A DNA stretch of 64,000 nucleotides, from the NCBI GenBank assembly GCA_002803225.1, contig NXFV01001194.1, positions 26,483 to 90,482 on the forward strand. Direction: 5' to 3'. Source of the stretch: Gamarada debralockiae. Lineage: Eukaryota > Ascomycota > Leotiomycetes > Helotiales > Hyphodiscaceae. The position numbers and the translations under genes are program-made. Shown piece by piece: positions 33,980 to 46,700 of this stretch; position 1 is the stretch's first letter; the number at the start of each line of letters is the position of its first letter. The notes beneath the pieces are model-generated. The model saw only the letters and a program-made list of their open reading frames with translations. It was not told the origin of the DNA and searched no databases.

Positions 33980-35235
33980 CTAAAGTTTGGGTTTTTCGTT
34001 TTCTGGCTCTATCAAAATGACAGCCTTCCCCCAGACCTTCCGCGCAGCCAGGTCCTTCATGGCCGTTACAACGTTCTCCAAACCCCTATACTCCTTCTCA
34101 AAAACAGTCGGCTTCAACAGACCCTTCTCAATCAACTCCTCCAGCCCCTTCCAAGCCGCAATCGTCTCAGCCGGATCCCTCCTCTCACTCTCACCAAACC
34201 GCTACTTAAATTGTCAGCGTCAAAACCGCCCACATCCTCATCTGGGTTGAACTTACATAACCGATAATCTGCGCCTGTTTCAACAAAACCCGATTCATAG
34301 CAATCCTCTCAATCTCTCCCTCCGCCCCGGCGAACCCGATCACCAACACCCGCCCCTTATGCTTCAGACATTTCAAACTCTTATCCACGAGCCCAACAGA
34401 ATCATACACGATATCCACACCTTCCCCATTCGTCAACTTCAGCACTTCTTTCCACCATTCTCCCTCCCCATAGCTCACGCACTCATCAGCCCCAAATCGC
34501 CTTGCTACCTCCAATTTCTCTTTTGAGCCAGCAGTAGCAATGACTTTTGAGCCGACAGCTTTCGCGATCTGCACGGCCATCAACCCTAAGCCTCCTGCCG
34601 CGGCATGGATTAACACCGTCTCTCCCTTCGTCAATTGCCCACGAATTATCAAGCCGCCATAGCTGACTGGAGCTGTGGCCGCGAGTCCGGCTGCTGCTGC
34701 GAAAGACCAGTCTTTGGGTATAAGATGGAGAGAGGTTTCTTTGACAGCGCTGAATTGAGCATAGGAACCGATAGCCCCGCCGAAGACACGATCTCCTGGT
34801 TTGAATTTTGATGTGGAGGGCGATGGGGTGGAGATGACTGTCCCGGCGAATTCGAGACCGAGTGTGAAGGGTGGTACGATTAGGGAGCGGTTGTTTTGAT
34901 GTTTTCCTCTTGCCTAGGGTGCCCTTCAGAACTCGAGAGCTTTCGCAAACTTAGAATGCAAAGCGTTTGTTATAGACAATTAAATCGCTGGAATTGAATG
35001 GACCGATATCGAAATCAAATAGCTAAGATTCGGCTACTCACGTATAATAGATCTACAAAATTGACACCTGCTGCCGCGACTTGGACAAGTACTTCTCGAT
35101 CCTTCGCCTGAGGTTTTGACACCTCGGATATCGCGATCTCATCGTACTCCTTTGTCGAGTTAATTGCTGAAAATTCATTGGATAATTTCCAGGCGAACTC
35201 ACTTCGACAAACTTTTTGATTCGAATCGCCTTCAT
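33980..35235 (-). CDS. Quinone oxidoreductase / zinc-less medium-chain dehydrogenase
   Basis: Four exons, complement(33980..34201, 34257..34913, 35042..35149, 35203..35235), 339 aa; all phases agree. The first exon encodes only MKAIRIKKFVE. Later it shows VAAAGVNFVDLLY, then FTLGLEFAGTV and PGDRVFGGAIGSYAQ. The nucleotide site is VLIHAAAGGLGLMAVQIAKA, the AAxGGVG motif of NADPH:quinone reductases, followed by VIATAGSKEKLEVARRFGAD. No zinc-binding cysteines are seen. It likely reduces quinones or enones with NADPH in the cytosol. The long third intron (128 bp) is unusual for this gene but has good borders. Confidence 0.92.
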
Positions 35236-35575
35236 CCTTCAATTATAAATTTATCATAGCTCATTCTTAAAGAGCGAATCGAAGTCAGAAAGAATAACAG
35301 GGGTTAACTTGGAATCTCGGCTCCGGCTGGGGAAGGCTGAGGCTGGCTACACGTGATCCGCCATTTAGTGCGATAGCTGTCCCGTACTTTGAAAGAACAA
35401 AGAATCATATCCCCATAAACCTTTCCATCTCCTCCGCCCAACCCTCGAATACCGATTTACCAATTCGAGCTTACCGTCACTCCCAAATGGCTGCTTAGTA
35501 GCGGTTGCCTAAATATTTACGAATACAAATACTCGACCATCCTCCGATCCTTCTACAACCTTTCCCATCACCACC
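35236..35575. promoter_or_regulatory. Divergent upstream region of quinone reductase and Spt5
   Basis: 340 bp between two divergent starts. A short bidirectional promoter is likely; no named site is recognised. Confidence 0.4.
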
Positions 35576-38500
35576 ATGTCGAATCTTGCGAACGCGCACT
35601 TCGATGATAGCGAAGAGGAAGATGACAGCTTCAACCCTGCCCCCGCCGACCTGTCGGACAATGAAGATGCACGAGGCTCTGATCACGACGATGATGCGGG
35701 AGCTCAGATACAAAAGGAAGCTGCGCGCTTCTCATCAAGAGATGATGCCTCTGAAGATGGCTCGACGGCAGAACAAGTGACGAGGCGGCGGAGAGGATCT
35801 AGTGAAGATGTAGATCAGGATGATGAGGATGATGAAGGCGAAGGGGAGGACACAGCTCCGGCTGCGAATGATGATGAGGAGGAGGAAGACGATGACGAGG
35901 ATGATGATGAGGAAGAGATCACTGTGAGCTTCCATTTCCTCTACAGCCTTGCAGCTACTGCCTGCAACTCGATCAGCACACAAAATTGACTACTAAATGC
36001 ATCCTTAGGGTCATCGAAGAAAGCGCAGACGTGAACGCCGAAACCAGTTCCTCGATGTCGAAGCCGAAGTTGATGAAGACGAAGATGAAAATGACGATGA
36101 CGAGGATGAAATTAATGAGCTTAAGGATAATTTCATTGCGGATACACATCCCGATGACTTGGCGGATCTGCCAGCTGGTGGAGAGACGGATGACAGGCGA
36201 CATAGAGAGTTGGATAGAAGACGTGAGATGGAAGCAAGTCTGGATGCCGAAAAACAAGCCGAGATTCTGCGCCAAAGATATGCGACCAAGAACAGATCTG
36301 GACGGGCTATGGGAGACTCTGCGGTTGTGCCTAAGCGGCTCTTACTTCCCAGTGTCGATGATCCGAGTATCTGGGCTGTTAGATGTAAGGAAGGTAAGGA
36401 GAGGGAGGCGGTGTTCTCTATCATGAAGCGCATTGAGGAGAGAATGGGCACAAAGGACGAGCTTGCCATTACTGCGGCCTTCGAACGGGGTGGAACTGGA
36501 TCAACGATGAAGGGATTCATCTACGTCGAGGCTCAACGGCAGGCAGATATCATGGCTGCGATGGATGGTCTGATGAATGTTTACCCACGAACCAAGATGA
36601 TGCTGGTGGAGATCAAGGAGATGCCAGATCTGTTGAGAGTAACAAAGAGTCCTTCATTGGAACCTGGAGCCTACGTTCGGTTGAGACGTCCGCCGAAATA
36701 TGCTGGCGATCTTGCACAAGTTATCGATGTTACAGACACTGGACTGGAATTACGAGTCAGATATGTTCCTCGGTTGGACTATGGCCTTAATGACGACGCA
36801 AATGCCCCCAGTGATCCCTCTGGTAAGAGAAAACGTACAACAATGGGACCTCGACCACCCCAACGATTGTTCAGCGAAGTGGAAGCCAAGAAACGACATG
36901 CAAAACATTTACAAGGCAGACCAGATACTAAGACCTGGAACTACTTAGGCGACGAATATATCAACGGTTTCTGCGAGAAGGAAGTCAAAATTCAAACTCT
37001 TATTACCAAAGACGTCAACCCTACCCTCGAGGAAGTCACAAGATTTGCATCTGGCGCCGAGGATGGAACTGAAAATCTCGATCTCAATGCTCTCTCTGCT
37101 AGCTTGAAACAAAGCATCGCAAATGCATCATATCAACCTGGAGACGTTATCGAAATCTACGAGGGCGAGCAGAAGGGTGTCGTTGGAAAGGCAGTGACTG
37201 TTCAAGGCGACATCGTCACCATGGCTGTTTCCGAGGGTGCTTTGAGTGGCCAGACAATCGAAGTACCGATGAAGGGACTTCGAAAACGGTTCAAGGAAGG
37301 AGACCACGTCAAGGTTATTGGTGGTAGCAAATTCCGTGACGAAGTCGGTATGGTCGTTAAGATTGTGGAAGATCGAGTCACACTTTTGAGTGATCAAGCC
37401 AACACTGAGATCACCGTCTTCAGCAAAGACCTTCGAGAAGCTAGCGACTCAGGTGGTAGTGGATCTCTCGGTAAATACGAGCTTTTCGATCTCGTCCAGC
37501 TTGATTCTGCTACAGTCGCCTGTATCGTTAAGGTTGATCGAGAATCGCTCGTTGTGTTGGATCAGGACAGTCAAAGTCGAATGATCATGCCTTCAGCGAT
37601 ATCGAACAAGATTGAGAAACGGAAACACGCTGTGGCTACCGATCGCAACGGTTCTGAAATCCGGGTTGATGATGTGGTCAAGGAATTTGGAGGGGAGAGC
37701 AGAACTGGCAGAATCATCCATATCTATCGAGCCTACCTCTTCCTCCGGAGTGCTGCAACAAACGAACATGGTGGAATATTTGTCGCGCGTACAACTGGTG
37801 TCGCATCCATCTCTGCTAAGGGTGGTCGTGTGAACGCTGGACCCGATTTGAACTCGATGAATCCGGCGATGAAACGGAATGTTCCAGGAATGGGCGAAAT
37901 GGCACCTCCCAAGACGATGGGCCGAGATCGCTCCATTGGTCAAACTGTCACAATTCGAAAAGGTCCGTACAAGGGATTACTTGGTATCGTGAAGGAGACG
38001 ACCGACACCAATGCCCGAGTTGAACTTCACACGAAGAACAAGACAGTCAACGTACCTAAAGATGCGCTCGGATTCAAGGACAGAATTAGTGGCCAATCCA
38101 TCGATCCCAACTCGAGAGGTGGTGGTAGAGGAGGGTTCACTCCGAGAGGCGGCAGAGCTGGATTTGGTGGAGCAACTCCAGGTGGATGGGAAGGTGGTGG
38201 ACGTACTCCAGCTGTGCCCGGTGGTGTGGAAAGAACACCTGCATGGGGAACTTCGAGAAGTAAACAACTCACACTCCCCTTTCTTAAACCATATACTAAC
38301 CCAACCCAGCACCAGCAGGAGGAGCAAATGGCGGCCGAACACCAGCCTGGAAATCCTCAGGCGACGGCGGACGCACACCCGGCTGGGCAGACGGTTCCCG
38401 AACAGTCAACCCCTACGACGGCTCTCGCACCGCTTATGGAGCAGGAAACCGCACACCAGCTTGGTCATCTGGCGCCAAGACCCCCGCCTATGGCGCCTCG

Positions 38501-38959
38501 GACGGTTTCGCAGCTGGCTCAAAAACACCCGCATATGGCGGAGGCGACGCCTGGGGCTCAAAAACACCAGCCTACCAGCCACAACAACACACTTCCAACG
38601 ACAACAACGGCTGGCAAAACGCACCACCAACCAACAACTGGGGCTCCAACCCATACGATGCTCCGACGCCAGGTGCTCATATGTCTGCTCCTACGCCTGC
38701 GGCTATGAATGCCCCTACTCCTGGTGCATATAATGCGCCAACGCCAGCTCCGTATAATGCACCTACTCCTGCGGCTGCACCAACGCCGGCTCCGGGTTGG
38801 GGTGGCGGATGGGGTGCACCGACTCCGCAGGCTATGGATGCGCCGACTCCAGGGGCGAATCAGGGGTATTATGCTGCGCCTACGCCGGGGGCTTATGGTG
38901 GGATGCCTGAGACGCCGGCGGCGAATTGGCAGGATGATGGACCTAGGTATGTTGATTAA
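35576..38959 (+). CDS. spt5: Transcription elongation factor Spt5
   Basis: Three exons, join(35576..35923, 36009..38259, 38310..38959), 1082 aa. In order: a very acidic N-terminus (Asp/Glu runs), a basic patch [13 protein letters not shown], the NGN domain beginning [20 protein letters not shown] (which binds Spt4), at least five KOW modules ([86 protein letters not shown]), and a C-terminal repeat region. The tail has two repeat styles, first [13 protein letters not shown], then about ten [12 protein letters not shown] units, the targets of CTD-type kinases. It acts with Spt4 on RNA polymerase II in the nucleus. The last intron falls exactly in the start of the repeats. Confidence 0.96.
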
Positions 38960-39197
38960 GGGATAATGGGAAGATTCGCGTTGAGGGAGTGAGTTTGGGG
39001 TGAGTGGACATTGGGGTTTGATGAGCTGTTGGATGGGATGAGATAAGATGCTGGGGAGCTTTCTTCATTTGGTTGTCTTAAAAGAACTTGGGTAAGAAGG
39101 GATTGCATACCAAAATAGCAAGCATTGATTTGGGAATTACATTACTTTGATCCCTTCAACTCGTACCTCCCTCGTCAATCATCATTTTTACATCCCT

Positions 39198-40125
39198 TTA
39201 ATCCTTCTTCTCCCCCTCCCCCCAGCCCTTGAGATTAACAACCACAGGCGTCCCTCCACTCCGTGTGATGATCCAAGTCACCTCCTCATCGCCATCATTC
39301 ACCTCCTGGTGCTCTGTCCACGCCGGGATGAGTGCGAAATCCCCTGGTGCCAATTCTTGACGCTTCTTGCCGTTTTCTGAGATGACGAAGCCGTGGCCTG
39401 AGGCGGCGTAGACTATTGTGTCTTGCTCTGTTGTATGTTAGAAGGGATTGGGGCTGGGAGTTTGGGGTGGAATATGAGAGCTGGAAAGGGGGGCATGGGA
39501 TAGAAGAAGTGGTATCGACGAAGAATGGGGGGGAAAAAAAAGTGGGTAGTATATGGAATAGCAGTCCAAATGCCGTGCTTGCTGTTTAGGAAACAAAACA
39601 ATTAGGGCAACAAAGAGAACACAGATAGAGAAGACACGGTGTAGGCGAGGACGGTGATGCGGAGTTCGGAGTGAACATGACACAAATACGGGGCTACAGA
39701 CCTCCGTGATGATGAACAGCTGAAGCCGTATGCGGATGCGCAACCATAACTGGCGTGTTAAAGGTTAGCAGTCATCGTTGAACATGAAATGCCATCAATC
39801 AATCATCAATCCACAAATCAGTGTGGATTTCCAGCCAAAAAGGAAGGTGGTACAAGCGGCGAGGCTGCCCAGGACTCCTCGAGGCTGCCAAGCAAGCAGT
39901 CCCAAATCAGCAAAAGAGACCCTGGTACATCTCTCAACCAGCAAAAGAAGCCCTGGCAGGTCTCCCAAGCAGCAAAAAGAACCCTGGCCGATGTAACTCT
40001 ACCTCACCTGAAGCACAAATCTTGTCGGATTTACCAACAACAGCATCTTTCCTAATCATCCCCTCCGTTTGGCCAGTTCCAGCATCCAGTTGGCTGGCTT
40101 TCGTGACGTGTACGGTAGAAGGCAT
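39198..40125 (-). CDS. Small cupin protein
   Basis: Three exons, complement(39198..39427, 39702..39749, 40008..40125), 131 aa; phases agree. Exon 1 is MPSTVHVTKASQLDAGTGQT through KICAS. Exon 2 is the 48-nt VMVAHPHTASAVHHHG, carrying the metal-binding histidines of cupin motif 1. Exon 3 continues EQDTIVYAASGHGFVISENG and LAPGDFALIPAWTEHQEVND, cupin motif 2 with its His. This single-domain cupin is widespread in fungi; the reaction is unknown. Both introns are long for this window (258 and 274 bp), and the first carries a 31-bp tandem repeat. Because of these introns only fragments of the gene are visible as open frames. Confidence 0.85.
39909..39996. repeat. 31-bp tandem repeat in a cupin intron
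   Basis: Three units starting AGCAAAAG at 39909, 39940 and 39971, each followed by a CCCTGG core, about 80% alike. Lies fully within intron 1 of the cupin gene. Confidence 0.75.
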
Positions 40126-41438
40126 GATGATTGGGAGGATGTCTTTGATAATTGGGAGTAGGGAAGTCATTCAATTGATTTGCCGGTTGATATCCTCGTA
40201 CAAATGTGGTCTGGAAACTTATTTCAGGGCTTCTTATTGTTTGATGCATTCGCTGTGTGAGTGGTGTATCAAGCAAGCTTCAAACGAACGTCGAGATGCC
40301 CTCAGCACGTCACGAGTTACGGAGCTGCTGGAAGGGGAACGAATGACAGGCTCTCCATCTTCTTCTCCACGGCTTCACAATATTCTAGATCCAGAACCAC
40401 GGATTTGGGATCTCACGTAATTTCCACATCCAAAAAGAAACAATCATCAAAATGTAAATAATAATGCAAAAGCGCGACGGCTTCTCGACTCTCGTTTCAG
40501 GATTCACATCCCAGTAAATTGCCACGAGTTCTCCACGATAAACCCCCGTGTTTTCCAGATTCCCGAATGACACCGCTAGAACGGTATTCCAAATCCGGGT
40601 GATTGAGGCGCCGGATAGCCTGCAAGGTTGGCATAGGCCTGCTGAGGAGAGTGCGGAACGATATCGGAAGAATGCACTTCATGCATCTTGCATCCTTTTC
40701 TTGCTTTGGTTTGCTGTTCTTTTCCAGCCACCACCTGCTATCCACCTGCCTATTAAGATCTACATCTGCCCCATATATCCGCCTTTCCTTTTTCATGATA
40801 TCAAGTATCTATGCGACGACAAATGACTCGCCAATCATAGAGGGACAGAATGAATATTGGGGTTGATTACGGAGTCGAGCTTTCACCACGTCCACGGCGC
40901 ACTTGCCCATCAAATCAGACCGAGGCAGCCTAGAGTCCAGCCCTCCCACTTTGAGGAAAAGAAGGCTTCCTACAAGCGTATTTCCATCCACTCACCAGAG
41001 GTGTTTTGCATGAACACGCGCTACTGGGGAATGCCAAAATACTCTAATAGCCGATCCTAACTCCCGGCACTCGATCATCACTCTGAAATAGGAAGCTCCC
41101 AAAGAGCAAACACGAGTTGCACGACGTCGAGGAAAATAACAATTCAACGAGTCAACACCGCATAAGAAGAGATCTTTCGATGTCAAAGACTGCATGTGGC
41201 GTTCTGCAACATAAAAAGAGGTCCCGACCCGAGAAATTTCCATCGAATTAAAGTACGCTGGTGTGGAGGAATTCGCGAAGAACGGAGTAGAGAACCGCTG
41301 TACAATCCGTGCGTGCTTGCATGCTGCAGAAGACTACCTAGATGAGGACAAGACGGGGAGCTAATCGAGTCATTTGCCGTTTTTCTTTTCTCATACCGAA
41401 CGATATATATCGGGCCTTCGTCCTTTGAAGGTTGGAAG
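40126..41438. other. Intergenic 1.3 kb, no gene seen
   Basis: Divergent upstream DNA of the cupin and the FBXO31-like genes. Short open frames only, with no recognisable domain. Confidence 0.4.
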
Positions 41439-43254
41439 ATGAGGTTGAGAGCTTTGTGTGGCGGGGTTGCCACGATGGACAACGAGAATATGGAGGCCTC
41501 TTCTTCTACGTCTTCGACGCCCGCAAACCAGGCCGTTGTCCCGCATATCCCTATGGTCGATGATTCGAAGTTCTTGCATGGAAGGGTCGACCCGGGACTA
41601 GACGAGAACATTGCACTGGTGGAATCGGTACCAGCGAAGGAACGAGACACCACTGGACCTCTACACGGAAGCATCCAGACAAGCAATGAGGAACGGGCCG
41701 CTACAGCAGAACTACAATCAATGTTTGTGTCTTCCACAGGTATGTTCAAGCTCTTATTTATATCTCGTGTTACTTGGAAGACGTTGCCCCCGCAATATGT
41801 ACCACTCAAAAAATTCCGAAGTACCACAACTAATCATGTACAACCCAGATACACCCGCCTCAAAGAGCTTCCTTCTTGCTCTCCCTTCCGAGCTAGTTGA
41901 CCACATCTTAACATTCCTTGGTCCCCTCGACCTGGTTGCAATCTCCAGGACCTGTACATATCTCTCCCATCACGGCCAGTCCGATCTAGCATGGCAACGC
42001 TACGTCCAAGACAACGTTCCCGGAGTCCGCATAACATCCCCCGCACCATGTAACACCTTCCGAGAGTTGTACATCGCCCATGACCCCCACTGGTTCCTAT
42101 CGAAGTACAAGATCTGGTTCTGTGACTACTTTCTCACCGGCAAGATTATCATCGCCCGATACGACCCTCGACGTGGCTGCATCGAAGGATATCGGCTGGT
42201 AGCTGAACGTTCACCTGTTACGTTCGATCCCTGGGAAGCGGATGATATAGTTCTCATCCACTCCTTCAATCCTCGTTGCCATTTACACATGGATCAACCT
42301 GTCTTGCAACTCGAGGCCTTGTCGTTGGAATCCTCGACTGCGTCAACCGGGGAAACGAAGCCGGAGCATAGATTTTGCGCTGAGATTCCAATGCGGATCA
42401 ATGAGCGCAATCACAACGGCGTTTTCTCCAACTTCCTGCTGACTCGACCGGTGGAGGAACGGCCTAACATGGAGCTCTGGCCCCCGCCTACGATCCCAGC
42501 TCGTCATCGTGTGAGGAATGCAAGTCAGGAGTCTTTTGTAGGGAGTGGACATAGACCACAGGGACGATCGCAGGTTAGTGATCAGGCGTTTAGGATTAGG
42601 CGGTGGATGGAGATGGTTGCTGGGCATCCTACGGGCATTCATCTTGGAGAGGAAGTCTACACCTACGCGACGCTGGATCCAAAGCTATATACCCCTACGG
42701 AAGACAAGCCGTATAGGGGAATCTGGGTAGGCGATTATAGCGGACATGGATGCGAGTTCCTGCTTATGAACCAACCTGACGATGAGGAACCCTTTGACGA
42801 AAAGAGCGTTATTCAACGCGAAGATGAGACAGTGGAAGAGTGGGAATTGAGGAAGAAAGAAGAGCGTATCTACAGAGGGAGTTTGGAGGCAATCAAATTG
42901 ACTGGAGACCCCAACGTCCCGAGAGGAGAGTACACATTCGTCGCGGATGACCTTTCTGCCACTGGCTACGTCCGAACAGCAACAGAAAAGAGGTTCAAAG
43001 GTGCGAGGATTGTCAAGAGCAGAGGTCATATTGCTGCTACGATGTTCAGAAATGGTGAGTTCCCTTATCCAACATATTTCGATTCCACACTAATAGTATC
43101 AGACAAATACATCGAGAGTCAACTCATCATGATCTCGCCCAACAGATTGGCCCAATACTGGGTTGCATTCGGCCACATCAGCTTCTACGAACGAGTCAAC
43201 ATCGACGCCTTCCTCTCTCCCTTCGATGATCCGACTTCCATTCAGAATTGCTAG
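41439..43254 (+). CDS. F-box protein, FBXO31-like
   Basis: Three exons, join(41439..41739, 41849..43054, 43103..43254), 552 aa. A second in-frame ATG at 41475 is an equally good start. The F-box is FLLALPSELVDHILTFLGPL, then ISRTCTYLSHHGQSDLAWQR. Downstream, RGIWVGDYSGHGCEFLLMNQ and LEAIKLTGDPNVPRGEYTFV, plus the C-terminal FGHISFYERVNIDAFL, match the FBXO31 (Cyclin_D1_bind) substrate domain. FBXO31 proteins are SCF adaptors in the ubiquitin pathway; the fungal substrate is unknown. The N-terminal 100 residues are low-complexity. The start choice affects only that part. Confidence 0.85.
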
Positions 43255-43809
43255 ATTCTACCCTTGCCATGAGGGATCCGTACATACTTCTCCATACGTA
43301 TTGGCTGAAGCTGGATAAGCTTCAAAATGTACAGATTGTAAATAGCTTATGATTGTAATGAAACTTCGATCAGCATAGTCATGATCACCATACATGGATA
43401 ATCATTCACTATTGGTCTTCTGAGAAAAATGGATAGTGATTAAATCATCTGCCTCGATTGGCGACGTCACATGAGGATACGTCACCGCCTCACCAGGGGG
43501 TTTTTTTCGAAGCGGCAAAATAAAAACAAAACACGGACAAAACTCTCCGCTCTCAACAATAACAAGCTCTTCCTCCTCAAAGCTCCACACCGATCTCCCT
43601 TACTCTCAAAATCTTCCTCGGGTCTTCAAATCTGACTAATAACGCATATTCGAATTGGCGTCCAGTGAATGCGCAACAAGAAGGTCGCCTCGGTTTACAT
43701 CCCCTGAGTCGAGCACACGAGCATTTATCCACCGTGACCGATTCCCGAGGTCAACCGCAGCTCAACATAAGAACGGGGAAAGAGCGCATATTTGGGAAGG
43801 AACGCAGTC
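43255..43809. promoter_or_regulatory. Upstream region of the DUF1769 gene
   Basis: 555 bp with no gene. Short frames here read into the DUF1769 gene only through non-ATG or distant starts. No specific site called. Confidence 0.35.
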
Positions 43810-45183
43810 ATGGCGCACAACTACATCCTCCAAGTAACCGCAGGTTCGGAATACGACATCAAAACTCACAAAATCGTGCCCGTCAACAGTGCAACGCCTG
43901 TGTCGATAGATTCAGATCTCCTGAGCGTGGACTTGAACGTTAGGATACAAGTAATTACCCTTTTCTGCACTCTTTGCTTTTCCATTCAATCCATTTTATA
44001 TCTTTCATTATATCTTTACATGACTGACGTACTTTCTCCCTCAGAATTACCGCGGCCTCCCACCCTCTTCCCCCTCCACATCACCCTACTTCTCCCTCCC
44101 ACCTCACTCCAAAAACAACGACCAATACAGCATCGCATTCCGCTTCTCTCCCAAATCAAACATAAACGGCAACGATCTCGTGTTTGGCAACGATTTCGAT
44201 CACCCCATCCGCGACCGTCTACCACCGGGTTTCAATACAGCGTTTAAGATTGTGAAATGGGTTGTTGATCCTGGTCTTGATGGGGATGTGTATGCGGACC
44301 AGCCTTACTTGTATGGTCCTGCCAACAGTTCTGTTAATACGCTGTATATTGGCCCAAAATCCATGCGCTCAAAGGCTGGGGATGGAGAGAATGATGGCGC
44401 AAAAGTGGGGAAAGTTGAGGTGGAGGCCAATGGAGAAGAGCATCCAGGCCTAGTGTTTGAGGAGGGGGGTGACGAGGATGGAATGGAGCATAGAAAGGAA
44501 AAGGGAATTCCGGATAGTGAGGCGGCACGGAAGAAACACTTTTTGAATGAGGAGAATAGAAAGGCGTTCGAGTGGGAGGAGGGTAGGAGTTATGGGTGTG
44601 ATTTCTTTAATCCTTATTTGGATTTCAATGGTACGTTTACCTGCTGGGGATGCGGACGTTGGACTGTGGGAATAGGGACTGATTATTCGGAACAGATTTT
44701 GCGCTCAGATTACCGGGCTTCACACTCCCTATCATGAAATACTGGGATGGTCAAGGTCTTCGGTACGTCTTCTTTTCCCTCCTTCCCCACCTTCCCCCTA
44801 CCTGTCTGGAATTTCGCGTACCAACCCACCTCACAAACAGGAAAGAGCAAAAGCGCTCACACACGCTCAGATACGTGCTCAAGAACCGCGCAACCAACAA
44901 AGTCCTCTTCGTCATTCTCTTCACCCTTTACCTAAAAGAAGATGTCGATGAGGAGGGGAATATTAAGGAAGGAGCGGAGGAGGACGCGAATAAACCTTTC
45001 GAGTTGAGGGATGAGGAGACGAAGAAGAAGCATGGGCGGGGCAAGGGGGGAAGTTGGTGGTGGGGTGGGGGCGATAGCGCTGCGGATGAGGATGGTGAGG
45101 AGATTGATGAGAAGGTCGTGGAGAATGGGAAGGCGGAAAATGGCAAGGTGGTCGAGATGACGAATGATGATGATGTGGATTGA
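43810..45183 (+). CDS. DUF1769 family protein
   Basis: Four exons, join(43810..43950, 44045..44630, 44696..44762, 44871..45183), 368 aa; phases agree. It begins MAHNYILQVTAGSEYD and continues with NGNDLVFGNDFDHPIRDRLP, FNTAFKIVKWVVDPGLDGD, YGCDFFNPYLDFN and PGFTLPIMKYWDGQGLRYVL, the order of the fungal DUF1769 family. These proteins have no established enzyme activity that I can name. The Glu-rich middle (about residues 150-215) and the acidic C-terminal tail are variable. Probably intracellular, as no signal or membrane segment is visible. Confidence 0.82.
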
Positions 45184-45930
45184 GTCTGAAATTCGAGCCC
45201 ATGGCAGCATCGGTTGAGCTGGTAGGATATACAATAAACGGATGAATTGGTCTTGGAAATGGGTTTGCGAGAGGATACATAAAAGGAGCCTCTCACAGGA
45301 TGGAAGGTATACATACGAATTGGAAATTAGACGGAGCATTTGTACATGTACGATATATAGGGGAAGAGTATCTGCATCTCAGCAAGTCGCTGAAGATAGA
45401 TTGGGATAGATTCTTTGGCATGGATTTTGGCGTCTCGAAGAATACGACTCACAGCTCACCACAGCATGCTTCACTTTGCTTCCCCCCTTTTTTTTAGCCT
45501 TACACGCCTCATCCCAGGTATAACCTGCCCGGACAAGTATGTGTCCACTGCAAACCGCTCTCGTCCCTCAGAAGTGAGCTCAAGCGCACATTCCCCCGCA
45601 GATCTCCACCCCTCTGCTCTCATTGCTGATTCCGACGACACAGAGGTTTGGCCAGAGCTTGGTCTGTTCGGCTTCTTGTAATCACCGTCGCCGTCCTGCG
45701 TCATGTTGTCTTGTTGTGGAGTCAACAACCCCACTTTCCCTCCCTTCTCTTCCTGCACCATGGCAGACTCACCAACCCCTCATGCTTCTTCCTCGACGCA
45801 ATCGGCCCCGTTTCCGACCCCATTGTCTTCACTTGATCACTTCCGGCCGTTCAATAAGCCCCTCTCCCATAGGCCTATCAGCTTCGGCTTTCAATGCTTT
45901 CAAGCCAGCATTCCTCTTTTCTCTCCACCG
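45184..45930. other. Convergent 3' region, no gene seen
   Basis: Between the DUF1769 gene and the minus-strand membrane protein. Pyrimidine-rich; no gene recognised. Confidence 0.4.
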
Positions 45931-46456
45931 TCAGTATAGAACGCCGATTATTACGAGGAGCGCAAAGATGAAGAGGACGCCGAAGACTATCACGAGAATT
46001 ACTGCTGCTGGCGGTTTACGGGGTTAGTGAGTGTGGGAGAGGTCGCCACGCGAGATGGAGAGGAGGGAGTGGAGCCACGTAGGGTGCGTTACTATGGCGA
46101 AGTATCGAGCCAAGTATGCCTGTTGTATTAGTTATATTGGATAGAGCCGCTTCTGGCAGCCTCTCGATACTTATATGTCCAAGACTCCCAACATTCATTT
46201 TTTTATTCTTCTCTTCTATCACTGAGCCTCTCCCATTGCCCTTCTTCCTCGAATTCGGATCCTTCCCATCATCGAGGATATGCTTCTTCCAATCGTCCTC
46301 TTCGGCCTTGTTTGCACTGTCACTGCTGTTTTTCTTCACGCAGTTCTCCATTTCTCGCGGACTGAATACCCCTTCCCACGTCTTGGTATTTACTGCGGGG
46401 TCCTTGAAGCCAGGGCGGTAGAGGAGCTTGAATTGCTTCCCGAAAAGAGCTCCCAT
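45931..46456 (-). CDS. Small single-pass membrane protein (unknown)
   Basis: Two exons, complement(45931..46004, 46093..46456), 145 aa. The ATG at 46456 gives MGALFGKQFKLLYRPGFKD, then a charged Lys/Asp/Glu-rich middle. Splicing the 88-bp intron joins SILRH to TVILVIVFGVLFIFALLVII, a clear membrane helix right at the C-terminus, as in tail-anchored proteins. No known domain. Without the splice the frame ends in a Pro-rich tail and the helix is lost, which supports the intron. The next gene upstream has the same layout. Function unknown. Confidence 0.5.
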
Positions 46457-46700
46457 TACCGCGTTGTAGTTTCTATTGGTTGTACAGATATATGATATAA
46501 TGTATTTCACAGAAATTGCTCTTGGGGAGTAATGGTGAGGTCACGGGCTCACATGGTCTTTGATTGTCATAGTTGCTTTCTATCTTCTGTGCAGATCGGA
46601 TGAGGCTTTATGATGGGCCCTGAACCAGAGTTCGCTTTGCTCGTGTTACATCATCGCATTCTAAGATGCCTAACCAGACTTGTTTCTGCACGTCAATTTA

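Noticed and set aside
35495..36275. Minus-strand open frames opposite the Spt5 N-terminus
   Set aside because: They are complements of Asp/Glu-rich repeats in Spt5, giving Ile/Ser-rich nonsense proteins.
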